Positions 43,504-53,775 of a DNA stretch of 64,000 nucleotides are shown one piece after another. A program made the translations under genes and the position numbers. The stretch spans positions 2,705,501 through 2,769,500 of the forward strand of contig NC_069108.1 in the NCBI RefSeq assembly GCF_947172395.1, written 5' to 3'. The notes beneath the pieces are model-generated. The model did not search any database, was not told the DNA's origin, and was given only the letters and a program-made list of their open reading frames with translations. The stretch is from Bicyclus anynana (lineage: Eukaryota > Arthropoda > Insecta > Lepidoptera > Nymphalidae). How positions within the stretch are numbered: the stretch's first letter is position 1; each line of letters begins with the position of its first letter.

Positions 43504-44993
43504 GTAATCCGCGGTCGATCGTCAAAAGTGAAATAACCGACGATGTCAAGAAGAATCGTATAAAAGATAAAGTAAGAAGAGTAAAATCCAAGGAAAACAA
43601 AACCGGTGTCCTAAAACTGACAAAGACAACAATATTGAAAGGACTCACTGAAATGATTAAAGGAGTTACAATAATTCCAGAAAATACAGCCGCTTTTGTG
43701 AATATGCCTAATACAACCATTCTGAAAGGACTGTCTGAAACAATTAAACAAGCCGCGTCGGTTTCTGATGATAAAAATTCTATTGTTAAAATTTCGAACT
43801 CTATTAAAACTGAAGGATCTTCGAGGAAGACCAAAAGATCCGCATCTATACCTAAAAAATTATCAGATATTGCTATAATGTCTAATATAACAATTAAAAA
43901 GATTGAGAAACCTGCACCAATATCAGAAAAGCAGAAACATAATTCTAATTTTGAAGTTATATTAGCGAATTCGAATGCAACGCCGATTCGAAGCCACGAT
44001 GGGTTCACCTATATGTGTTGCTTCTGTACGGATAGCTATGCAATTCCTGCCGAGTTAAAGAACCATACTCTGTTGATGCACGATAATGGTGAAGACAGGC
44101 GGAACTTCATGCGAAAACAATCCTCGAGCGGTTACGTACTAAAGCTTGATATCACTCTGTTGAAATGTAAACTATGTAACGAGAGTATTGATACACTAGA
44201 ATTATTGTTCGATCATTTGCAAAATTACCACAAACAGCTTGTCTATACTGATTTGAAGAATCAAATCATTCCTTTCAAATTTGGTGGTGAAGAGCTTCAG
44301 TGTGCGATCTGTCCTCTCGTATTCAACAAATACAAAATTCTGTTAGAACACATGCACACGCATTACAGAAACTACGTGTGCGAGACATGTGATTGTGGAT
44401 TTATAAACCGCAGAGCAATGTTATCCCATAAGGAGTCACACAAAACTGGCACCTTCGAGTGTGGGAAATGCAGTAAAGTGTTCGCAACACACCAAAGGAG
44501 GAGAACTCACATGAACGCGGTGCACAAATTCAAGAACATGCCCAACAAATGTAACGTCTGCAACGAGAGGTTCAGAAGCAGTCCAATGAAAGACCAGCAC
44601 ATGATAAACGTGCACGGCATGACGCCATGCATCCGAAAATGCTTGGCGTGCGACAAAACGTTTACGAACCAAAACGCGTTGCGAATACACACCAAGAAGT
44701 ATCACTTATTGGAAAGGAATCACCGTTGTACGGAGTGCGAAATGACGTTTTTCAAAGGGGAGCAATTGAAACACCACATGTTGAAGCATACTGGCGTGAA
44801 AGATTTCCAATGCGACGTTTGTTTGAAATGGTTCACCAGGAAGACAGTTCTGACTGAACACATGCGTATACATACAAACGATAGGCGTTTCACGTGCGTG
44901 CATTGCGGTCGTGGGTTCGTCCAGAAGTGTAGTTGGCGCGGACATATGCGTTCTGTGCACGGAGAGATAGACGATCGGATTGTGACCGCTTGA
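43504..44993 (+). CDS. Alternative terminal exon V9: 10-finger C2H2 array with long leader
   Basis: The acceptor GTTTTGTTTTGTAG ends at 43503. GT completes CGT, and the exon starts GTAATC. The leader NPRSIVKSEITDDVKK carries a VKSE SUMO-type motif. It continues for about 110 residues with repeats of a 'NTTILKGLSETIK' type unit (two or three copies), also seen in V11 and V12. Ten fingers follow SNATPIR: CCFCTDSYAIPAELKNHTLL.H first, CETCDCGFINRRAMLSHKESH fourth, CDVCLKWFTRKTVLTEHMRIH ninth, CVHCGRGFVQKCSWRGHMRS.H last. It ends HGEIDDRIVTA, TGA 44991-44993. The isoform is 656 aa, with fingers from about residue 332. The 3' UTR begins almost at once with a transposon-derived duplication (44995-45261), so its poly(A) site is unclear (AATAAA at 46012-46017 is the first found). 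Confidence 0.88.
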
Positions 44994-44994
44994 T

Positions 44995-45261
44995 TTGAAA
45001 ATTACCGGCCAAGTGCGAGCCGGACTCGCGCGCAAAGGGTTCCTTAGCATTAACGGCAAAACAATCAAGTAATAGCGGTTTTTTAGTATTTGCTGGTTTG
45101 ACCAACTATCAGGTTAAACAGCCTGGTGACCGTTGGCGTATTGAATTGAAAATAACCGGCCAAGTGCGAGCCGGACTCGCGCGCAAAGGGTTCCTTAGCA
45201 TTGACGGCAAAACAATCAAGCAATTGCGGTTTTTTAGTATTTGTTTGTACGACCAACTATC
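44995..45261 (+). mobile_element. Two direct copies of a lepidopteran repeat directly after the V9 stop
   Basis: 44997-45105 and 45149-45255 share 'ACCGGCCAAGTGCGAGCCGG', 'ACTCGCGCGCAAAGGGTTCC' and 'TTAGCATT.ACGGCAAAACA'. The first starts 2-4 bp after the stop codon. The block is a well-spread lepidopteran repeat; its partner with 'GGGTTCCG..CGGAACCC' is near 60045. Confidence 0.8.
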
Positions 45262-45374
45262 AGGGTTCGTGAGAATCTAGGATTATTTCCTATGTCCCAG
45301 AATTCCATATCAGTAGCCCAGAATCCTAGGGTAGCCACGGCTCAGTCGACATACCACATGTCTAAGGTCTCTTA

Positions 45375-45580
45375 TGTAGGGACTTCCAAACATCACGATC
45401 CTCAGCCGCCTGAATCCAGCGAATCCCTGCTACCCGCTTGATGTCGTCATTCCACCTGGCAGGGGGTCGGCCAACACTGCGCTTACTATTGCGGGCTCAC
45501 CATTCCAGCACCTTGGGACCCCAACGTCCATCGGCTCTTCGAACTATGTGCCCCGTCCATTGCCACTTCAGCTTCGCATC
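45375..45580 (-). mobile_element. RTE-type retroelement fragment, minus strand
   Basis: 'CCGCTTGATGTCGTCATTCC', 'CTTGGGACCCCAACGTCCAT' and 'TGCCACTTCAGCTTCGCA' match 29902-30400. Confidence 0.75.
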
Positions 45581-46097
45581 AAACATTACATCAATACATA
45601 TAAATACAATTTAAATTCTATCTAATTTCAAAATACCTGTTTTCTCATGTTTTATACGACAGTAAAACACAATCAAGCTTTTTTGTTAAATTTTCGTGTC
45701 TGTTTTTTCATATACAGATCTCTGGAAGGGCCGATTTAAATGGGACTTTTACTGGTAGTTAGAGGAGGTATTGAACAACATACCTATTGTAAGCTAATTT
45801 TCATGTAGCTCAGTACTTTTAAAGTTATTCCCAGAAGAAATCATGGTTCCGCAGAACTTTTAAAATAATAATTTTCAAAATTGTTTAAGAAATGACGAAG
45901 TTATGAGGTAACAAACATTGAAAAAGAAACATACGCGTCCAATTGAGAAACTCCTTTTTTTAAGTCGGTTAAAACAATTGTATGCCTAATAGCAAGCGTT
46001 AGGTAGCTGTAAATAAAAAGTATGATTAAAATGACTTTCATTTTCACGCTAAGACTTTTTAGATTTCATCACAAGATGCTTTTGATGTTCATTACTA
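45581..46097. other. Spacer, mostly unassigned
   Basis: Contains 'TTTAAGTCGGTTAAAAC' (45959-45975), the inverse of the 'accgactt' repeat, preceded by its usual degenerate body. AATAAA is at 46012-46017. Confidence 0.4.
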
Positions 46098-46402
46098 TCA
46101 ACCCATATTCAGCTCACTGCGGAGCTCGAGTCTCCTCTTAGAATGAGAGGGGTTAGGCCAATAGTCCACCACGCTGGCCCTATGCGGATTGGCAGACTTC
46201 ATACACGTAGAGAATTAAGATAATTCTCTGGTATGCAGGTTTCCTCACGATGTTTTCCTTCACCGTTTGAGACACGTGATATTTAATTTCTTAAAATACA
46301 CACAACTGAAAAGTTAGAGGTGCATGCCTCGGACCGGATTCGAACCCACATCCTCCGGAATCGGAGGCAGAGGTCATATCCACTGGGCTATCACGGCTCT
46401 TT
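46098..46402 (-). mobile_element. SINE-A, full length, minus strand
   Basis: Body and head present: 'CACCACGCTGGCCCTATGCG', 'GGACCGGATTCGAACCCACA', 'GGTCATATCCACTGGGCTAT'. Confidence 0.88.
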
Positions 46403-46729
46403 ATCATGATTTTGATAATCACTTATATTAAAATTGAAGCTTTTTCTAGATTAAATACAAAAAAATCTTAATATTAACTTTGAACTCAAATAGTTATAAA
46501 TGTGATTGATTGATATTTTTAGATACTATTGTAATAAATAATTAGGATTTAAAACATTTGGATTTTATGAATATTATGTTTTAACTTGAATTAATTTATA
46601 TTTAATTAGTATATTGTAGGTAGGTATACCTAGTTTATGTTATATAATCAAATTATTAATAAATAGTGAGAACAAAACATTGTTTAATTTAATACAAATA
46701 TCTATTTAGTTCTAGTATCATATAGTACG

Positions 46730-47173
46730 TAGACTCCGCGCCACGAAAGAAGTCCCGCGGCTAAGAGCTGAACTAAAATCTCAGACCAATTATTGTATAG
46801 GACCTGCCTCGCTAGACGTTTTTTTTCTGTCCAAGTATATGATCAACGATCTAATGCGATTATAAAAATTGTCTCTATAGAATCGATGTTATATAGTTGT
46901 AATCGTGTTCTTCGGTTAAAGAGCTCCGTAAAAATACCTTTTTGTGTAATTGAATTGTGTAAAAACGGGCAAAAACTTCTAGTTTAGTATAAGATATATA
47001 CTAAATCTAAGCTAGTTTTCCTCAGAAAATGACAGACAATTTTGTTAGTGACTATGAGTGCGATACAGGTCCTTCTATAATTGGTCTGAGACTAAAATTG
47101 ACAGCGCCTTACACAAATGACATTAAGACATTAGCGCCGCGTCTTCGGGACTTGTTTCGTGGCGCGGAGTATA
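46730..47173 (+). mobile_element. MITE with CTCCGCGCCACGAAA ends, carrying a nested element
   Basis: The ends 'TAGACTCCGCGCCACGAAAG' and 'TTTCGTGGCGCGGAGTATA' are inverted. It is the relative of 7624-8074 without the TTAA insertion but with 46780-47090 inserted. Confidence 0.8.
46780..47090. mobile_element. Nested MITE with 8-bp target-site duplication (hAT-type)
   Basis: The ends CTCAGACCAATTATTGTATA and TATAATTGGTCTGAG are inverted. ACTAAAAT flanks both sides (46772-46779 and 47091-47098). The related MITE at 7984-8074 keeps the unfilled site (one ACTAAAAT in the reverse complement), confirming the duplication. Confidence 0.85.
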
Positions 47174-47484
47174 CAATCGGTAAGAGTATTTCTTTAATTT
47201 AGGCTTTTGTTTTAGAGTGTATATTCCTTGAGTTAAAAATGAAACGACGATTTATTTATATTATATCATTACTAATTATAAAGAAGTTATATTTTATTGT
47301 TTGTTTGTAGCGATTAGAATTAGCGAGACTACTGGACCGATTTAAACCAATTTTCTAACCAACAAAACGACATTGTCAGCTAGTAACATAGGTTAGATTT
47401 TATTCCCGTATTTCCACGCGTCCTATTGTGTGGATACTGTAGGCTAGCGTTCGACTGAAATCGTTACCAAGGCCTTTTCATCAT

Positions 47485-47732
47485 TATCGACCCATATTCA
47501 GCTCACTGTTGAGCTCGAGTCTCCTCTCAGAATGAGAGGGGTTAGGCCAATAGTCCACCACGCTGGCCCAATGCGGATTGGCAGACTTCACACACGCAGA
47601 GAATTATGAAAATTCTCTGGTATGTAGGTTTCCTCACGATGTTTTCCTTCACCGTTTGAAACACATCACGAAACACAACACATCATCAAACACATCACAT
47701 TTAATTACTTAAAATGCACACAACTGAAAAGG
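47485..47732 (-). mobile_element. SINE-A fragment, minus strand
   Basis: 'CACCACGCTGGCCCAATGCG' to 'AAAATGCACACAACTGAAAA', with a short local expansion of 'AACACATCA' at about 47660-47700. The head is missing. Confidence 0.8.
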
Positions 47733-48319
47733 CACAAGCTCTTAAATCCATAATCGACATAGATTTTAATACTATTAGATATGTTACGTGTAAGTAAGTC
47801 TTCTGATGGTAAGTATACATGTAGAAATCGAAATGGGTTTTAGATTAGAACTCCTAACAAGTTCCGCTTCCATCTTAGATTGCATCATTAACAAATTTAA
47901 TTTCCTCTCATCATTGAGGAAATATTATAAAGAGTTGTACTTTCGACCAAAATTTGTTGAAAGACGCTTTTTTACAGACGGGCGTAGTGAGCAAAGAAGT
48001 ATTTAATACGTAACTGACCAGTGAGACTAGGGTAAGTCTCTGAGAGTACACCACTACTACCAATTTGAAAATTTCGAGTGATTAATTTAACAATAAAATA
48101 TTCTATATGCCTGTCTGTCTTTTTGTCAATATTTCACGGCCAAGCCGTATATTTAGATGAGTTTTAAATTTGACCTGGGGGCAGAATAAAGACTAATTTC
48201 TATGGATAAAATAGAATGGAGTATTTAGATAGAAAGCAGCGCTAAAAGTATCGAGGAAAATCTATGATTTTTAGTTAAATTCGTCCCTTTTAAGATTTCT
48301 AAAACTAAATACTGTAATT
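47733..48319. other. Spacer, unassigned
   Basis: A SINE-B-like trace ('TTCCGCTTCCATCTTAGATT', 'GCATCATTAACAAAT') lies at 47862-47900. The rest is not recognised. Confidence 0.4.
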
Positions 48320-48435
48320 TTGTTTCCACACCCCTTTTTGGTTTCTACACGCCATCGTACCGGAACGCTAAATCGCTTTGCTTCGTCTTTGCCTACCGGT
48401 AACTAGCCACGACCGAAGCCTTCCAGCCAAAATAA
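48320..48435 (-). mobile_element. SINE-B body fragment, minus strand
   Basis: 'GGTTTCTACACGCCATCGTA', 'CCGGAACGCTAAATCGCTTT', 'AACTAGCCACGACCGAAGCC'. Confidence 0.75.
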
Positions 48436-48471
48436 AATTTAAATTTTTACTCTCATTTATTAATTAGTCCT

Positions 48472-48660
48472 TTTTTAATTTTTAACAATGTTAATACAAT
48501 ATACATATAGTACAAAACACTATTAAAAATTTATAAAAATAATTAACTTGCCGCTGCGGGAAATTTGAGTGCCCAAGCAACCTTCAGAGTGAGGAACCTC
48601 CTCACAATACGCTCAGTCTCAAGAATAAGCCTTCTGTATTATACCCTTGATGTAGCAGAT
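48472..48660. mobile_element. Retroelement-type repeat, copy 2 (partner 31838-32045)
   Basis: 'CCGCTGCGGGAAATTTGAGT', 'GAGTGAGGAACCTCCTCACA' and 'ACGCTCAGTCTCAAGAAT' match 31838-32045. Confidence 0.65.
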
Positions 48661-48669
48661 CTATTTGGG

Positions 48670-48970
48670 TGATATGATGTGGATAAAGGATCAGATTTTT
48701 ATCGATGCAATTTTAAAGAGTGAAACTTCTATGTGTCGCTTTGTCTATAAAAAATACAAAATCCTATGAGAACATGCATATAGAAAAACAACGTTTGTGA
48801 GATTTGACTGCGTGTGTATGAATGACGAAGAATAAACCTTAAAGCACAAATCAAACTGAATATCATTTGTGCTATAGTCTTAAAAACCACACCAAGAAAG
48901 GAGGATGCATATAAATGTAATCAGTTATTAGAAGTTAAAAAGCAACCAGATGAAGGACCACAATATTTAC
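48670..48970 (+). pseudogene. Decayed zinc-finger terminal exon (relic of a V9-V12 type cassette)
   Basis: Aligns by eye with V9 from the region before finger 3 to finger 6. 'TTTTAAAGAGTGAAACTTCT', 'ATGTGTCGC' stands for the FKFGGEELQCAIC part. 'AAATACAAAATCCTATGAGA', 'ACATGCAT' stands for KYKILLEHMH (with a stop). 'CACACCAAGAAAGGAGGATG' stands for HQRRRTHM. 'AACCAGATGAAGGACCACAA' stands for SPMKDQHM. Several in-frame stops and small indels abolish coding. Fingers 1-2 and 7-10 are not recognisable. It lies on the same strand between V9 and V10. Confidence 0.72.
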
Positions 48971-49272
48971 AGCGAAGAATCAGCGCAGTATTAGAAGGAA
49001 ATTTTCATACAAATCATTTGGCACCGGCAACGCATAAGAATGCAAACGAAGATATTGTAGAGAAAAACTACCTTTGGACGAAGTGACAATGTAATGCGCG
49101 GACAAAAACATGGTGAGGTAGATGATGAATGATAAAATGTCAATGACATAAATCGGTGTTGGGATGAGGAATGTGGTTTGAGACTGCAAATTTAATTTAG
49201 TGTGTACTGTGTACGTATTGTGTTGTCGTGACTTTATTACTATATAGCAGTACAGTATTGATGTCATTATGA

Positions 49273-50090
49273 ATGTTATTTAAACGGGTACATACCACGA
49301 TAAAACGACGAGATTTTTATTGTCGATATTTCGACCCAGTTGCATGGATCGTGGTCACGACGGAACTGAAGTTGCGAGATGAGAAGTGAAGTCAGTTGTT
49401 AGGGGCAGAATCGATCTACCCTCTTTCTTGTTCTTTTTCTTTTTTCAACAACCTCCCGTTTTTGGCTGTTTAGGCAAACCACACTCACGACATCGCTTTT
49501 GTTATTATGCGTATCGCGGCGCCCTCTTGGTTTGCACAATTCTACCACCGGGTTCCACTCGCTGGCTAGTTTGAAACCATCTTCCCGATTGAAATTATTG
49601 TATTTTCGAATTTCAATGGCTTCTCGAACTACTCGGGGTATATAGTGGCGGTCCGTGGAAATAATGCGTGGATTATGGATCTCAATCCAATGTTTAATTC
49701 CCGGTTGTAGAATGTGATCAGCTATCGCAGACTTTTGCGGGTCGTCCCGCAATTCGAAAATACAATAATTTCAATCGGGAAGATGGTTTAAAACTAGCCA
49801 GCGAGTGGAACCCGGTGGTAGAATTGTGCAAACCAAGAGGGTGCCGCGATACGCATAGTAACAAAAGCGATGTCGTGAGTGTGGTTTGCCTAAACAGCCA
49901 AAAACGGGAGGTTGTTGAAAAAAGAAAAAGAACAAGAAAGAGGGTAGATCGATTCTGCCCCTAACAGCTGACTTCACTTCTCATCTCGCAACTTCAGTCC
50001 CGTCGTGACCACGATCCATGCAACTGGGTCGAAATATCGACAATAAAAATCTCGTCGTTTTATCGTGGTATGTACCCGTTTAAATAACAT
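49273..50090. mobile_element. 818-bp near-perfect palindrome of Penelope-like retroelement sequence
   Basis: The arms 49273-49612 and 49751-50090 are each 340 bp and almost identical as reverse complements. The central 138 bp are unique. The minus strand of the left arm plus centre encodes an open stretch with VVREAIEIRKYNNFNREDG and ASEWNPVVEL. I recognise this as the segment after the GIY-YIG nuclease domain in Penelope-like elements (family memory, moderate confidence). The right arm repeats the last part on the plus strand. Penelope-like copies are known for inverted terminal arrangements. No intact reverse transcriptase is present. Confidence 0.75.
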
Positions 50091-50386
50091 AAGTTTAAAA
50101 TCATTAGTTGAATGTCATTATATCCTTATCAATAAAAAATGGTTAATATTATAAGATGAGGTGTTTTAATTTGTCGTATGACCATTATTAAGTGATTTTA
50201 AAATATGCTCAAATATCAAAAGTTTGTCTCTATTCTAGATTGCATCTTTTTAGCACATCATCTATTTGTTCGTTGAATTTTTAATTTATATACTTCTGGT
50301 CTAATGATATCTCAATTGATGTTCAAAACTGGAAATGTACTCGTAGATAATAGAATAGAATTTCAATAGTTCATTTTCTTTTCAAG
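50091..50386. other. Spacer before V10
   Basis: AT-rich, with no repeat recognised. It ends in the V10 acceptor CATTTTCTTTTCAAG, the only one of the twelve ending in AAG. Confidence 0.5.
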
Positions 50387-53300
50387 GTTTCCATCATGAG
50401 TTGATCGTCAAACGTGAAATGACCGATGATGAGATGGAGGATCCTACTAATGATGAAATCGAGAAACTAGATGAATATACTGAAAACAATCCCGTTGTAA
50501 TACCTAACATATTTGTAGCTCCAATACAAAGTAAACCTGCTGAAAGATTTTCTCAAAATTTAGAGAAAATGCCTAACGTATCTCGTATTAATACGAAACG
50601 AAACATAAACTATAACGATACTAACAATGAAATCGAAAACGATGATGAATATATTGAAAACGATACTGTTACAATGCCTAATATATTTGTAGCCCCAATA
50701 CAATCAATCAATCAATCGTTCAATTCAAAAACCTCTTTAAAGAATAAGTCTAAATCTGCCCGTACAACCAATAAACGAAACAAAAACAGCATGGTTATAT
50801 CTGACAAAACAACTGTGAAAGAGATTTCTAATAAAACTAACAAACCCCGTCGTGAGTTAAACGTTACACGTGAAATAATCAATGATGATAGGGAAGATCC
50901 AACTACTGATAAAATCGAAAAAATAAATGAATGCATAGAAAACAATAGCGGTACAATGTCTAAAATAACTGTAGATCCAATTCAAAGTAAACCTGCTAAA
51001 AGATCCGTTTCAATTAAAAAAAATAAAAATGCTAACCTTAAATCACCTAATTTGAAAATATCGTTCAAAAATAAGTCTAAACGTGCTCGTATTAATAATA
51101 AACGAAACGAAAATAGCGCCTATGATAAGATTAATAAAACACATTGTGAGTTGAACGAAATGGCCGATGATGAGAGGGAAGATACTACCGACGATGAAAC
51201 CAAGACAACAGATGAATTTATTGGAAACAATAGCGTCACAAAAGCTAATATAACTGTAAGCCCAATTCAAAGTAAACCTAACAAAAGATCCGCTGAAGTT
51301 ATTGAAAATAAAAACACCGATATTCAAACGCCAAATTTAAATATAACCTCGGTAAAAAAGTCTAAACCTGCCCAAATTATTACAAAACTAAAAGAAAGCT
51401 CAGTGAAAGTGATTGCTGATACAGTACAAAAATCAAATCCTGAGTTGGTCATCAAAGAAGAAATTACTGACGACGAGATGGACCCATTTGAAGATCGCGA
51501 TGATATTCAAAGATTAGATGAATATATAGCATACAACACCGTTGCAGTGCCTAACGTTACTGTAAGTCCAACACAAAGTGAACCTGCTAATAGAACCGCT
51601 CCAACAGTAAAAAATAATAACGTTGGTTTTCAAATGCCTGGTTCAAGTATATATGCAGAGAAAAAATCTAAATCTGCCCAAATTAATACAAATTTAAAAA
51701 CTGTGGATCAAAAATCAAATCCTGGGTTGATCATCAAAGAAGAAAATATGACTGATGATGAGATGGATCACTCTTTTGAAGATCATGATAAAATCCAAAG
51801 ATTTGTTGAATATATAGCAAAGAATAGCGTTACAACACCTAACATTAGTGCTCCAAAGCCTGACTCAATTACATCTGCAGAGAAAAAATCTAAGCGTGTT
51901 CGCATTCACACAAACTTAAAAGATAACACCATGGTCGTAATACCGGAAAAGGACACTTTGAATATGGCTGGTAAAGTTGTAAAATTGAATCCTGAGTTGG
52001 ACGTCAAACAAGAAATGACCGACGATGAGATGGAGGAACCGTCTTTCGAAGATTATGATGAAATTCAGCAAATAGATGAATTTATAGCAAAAAGTGCCGT
52101 TACATTGCCTGACACAAATGAAAGTACAAAACAGAGTGAAGCTATTAAAAGATCAGTTCCAATCGCAAAAACTACAAATACTAATACCAAAAAGCCCAAT
52201 TTAAATATAACCAAGAAAAAATCAAATCCTGTTGGAGTAAACACAAAACTAAAGAAATTTATCACGGCTTACAAAAAATCCAGAAAAGGAATTTCTGATA
52301 AGGTTAATAAGCCAGTAGCTAGAAAAGCTGTGACTAAAAAGGATAACACAGTAAATAAAGATAAAGCAAACAAACCTAAAATAGTGCCTGAAAAAGAAAA
52401 GCATTGCTTAAATCTAGAAACCTTGTTGACAAACTCGAACGCAACACCAATTCAACATTATGACGGTTCTGACTTTTTGTGTTGCTTTTGTTCAGAAGGC
52501 TTCTCAAAATCAGGTGATTTAAAAGAGCATACGTCCAAAAATCACAGGAACAAAAAAAGTATCAGTGCATATATCAAGAAAACTCGACCCAGTACTTTCT
52601 TACTCAAACTTGATGTTACACTATTAAAATGCACAGTTTGTGAGAAAAAAATAGACACAGTTGATAATTTGTTTGATCATTTGCAAAATGAACACAAACA
52701 AAGGCTCTATGCGGATGTAAAGAATCGAATCGTTCCATTTAATTTTGAAAGTGAAGGATTCAAATGTGCAATATGTTCGCTCTTCCATACTAAGTACAAA
52801 AACCTACTGGAACACATGCACTCGCATTACAGAAACTATGTGTGCGACGTTTGCGATAGGGGATTCATTAGTTCACGGGCGATGTTGTGTCACCAACAAT
52901 CTCACGAAAAAAGCTCCGTTGGATGCAGCAAATGCGACAAAGTCTTCGAAAACGTGCGTAGATTGAAACTGCATATGGCAGCAGTTCATAGATTCAAAAA
53001 TCTGCCGAACAAATGTAAGATATGTAACGAGAGATTCACGAGCACCCCTATGAAGGATCAGCACATGAGCACAGTTCACGGGAAGTCGCCGATTTTTTTT
53101 AAATGCCTAGCGTGCGAGAAGTCCTTCAAGAACCAATACTCGTTGAGGATACACACTAAAAAATACCATCTAATGGAAAGGAGATATCAATGTACACAGT
53201 GCGAAAAGACCTTCTTTACCGGCGCTCAACTTCGAAGCCACACTTTAAGGCACACGGGCGTAAAAGATTTCCAATGTGACTATTGCTCGAGACTGTTTGC

Positions 53301-53775
53301 CAGAAAAACTGTTTTGTCCGCGCACATGCGTCTCCATATGAACAATTGGCTGTACACGTGTCATCTTTGCGATAAAGGGTTCGTGCAGAAATGGAGCTGG
53401 ACAGAACACGTGCAAACTGTACACGGAAAGAAGGAAAAAAAATTGAAGAAGAAAATTGTTGCCAAGTGCAATGCACCAGAAGACGTGCGTAATGTTGTTA
53501 GCGGAAAGAAGGAAAACAAGTTGAAGACAATTGCTGCCAAGTGCAATGCACCAGCAAAAGTGCGTACCGTTGTTCGCGGAAAGAAGGAAAACAAGTTGAA
53601 GAAGACAATTGCCGCCAAGTACTATGCACCATCCAGGTACTATTTGCTTGTGTGTCTAAATGTGGTAGATAGACCTGTGATTTATATGTTTTGGCAATGT
53701 CAATTGGACGTAACAATCAGCGTTGCCAATTTGTGGGGAATTCTGCGAATTGCAGGGAATTTGAACTACGAGTAA
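50387..53775 (+). CDS. Alternative terminal exon V10: giant exon, seven acidic repeats then 10 C2H2 fingers
   Basis: The acceptor CATTTTCTTTTCAAG ends at 50386. GT completes CGT. The frame reads FHHELIVKREMTDDEMEDP at once, homologous to the V9, V11 and V12 starts. Residues ~161-800 hold about seven degenerate repeats of 90-100 residues: a (P)EL.VK.E.TDDEM module (VKRE, IKEE twice, VKQE kept), a DEYI/DEFI..N.V..PN block, and PIQSKP..KRS. A basic stretch follows, then SNATPIQ and ten fingers (about residues 840-1165), CCFCSEGFSKSGDLKEHTSK.H to CHLCDKGFVQKWSWTEHVQT.H. After the fingers come three 24-26 residue repeats (GKKENKLK.., AAKCNAPAKVR) and a hydrophobic tail unlike any sister exon, ending TAA 53773-53775. 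The isoform is 1289 aa, about twice the others. The acidic array could be an activation or SUMO-dependent module (inference). Confidence 0.88.

Noticed and set aside
49399..49752. 117-codon minus-strand frame as a host gene
   Set aside because: It lies in the Penelope-like palindrome and reads as a fragment of that element.
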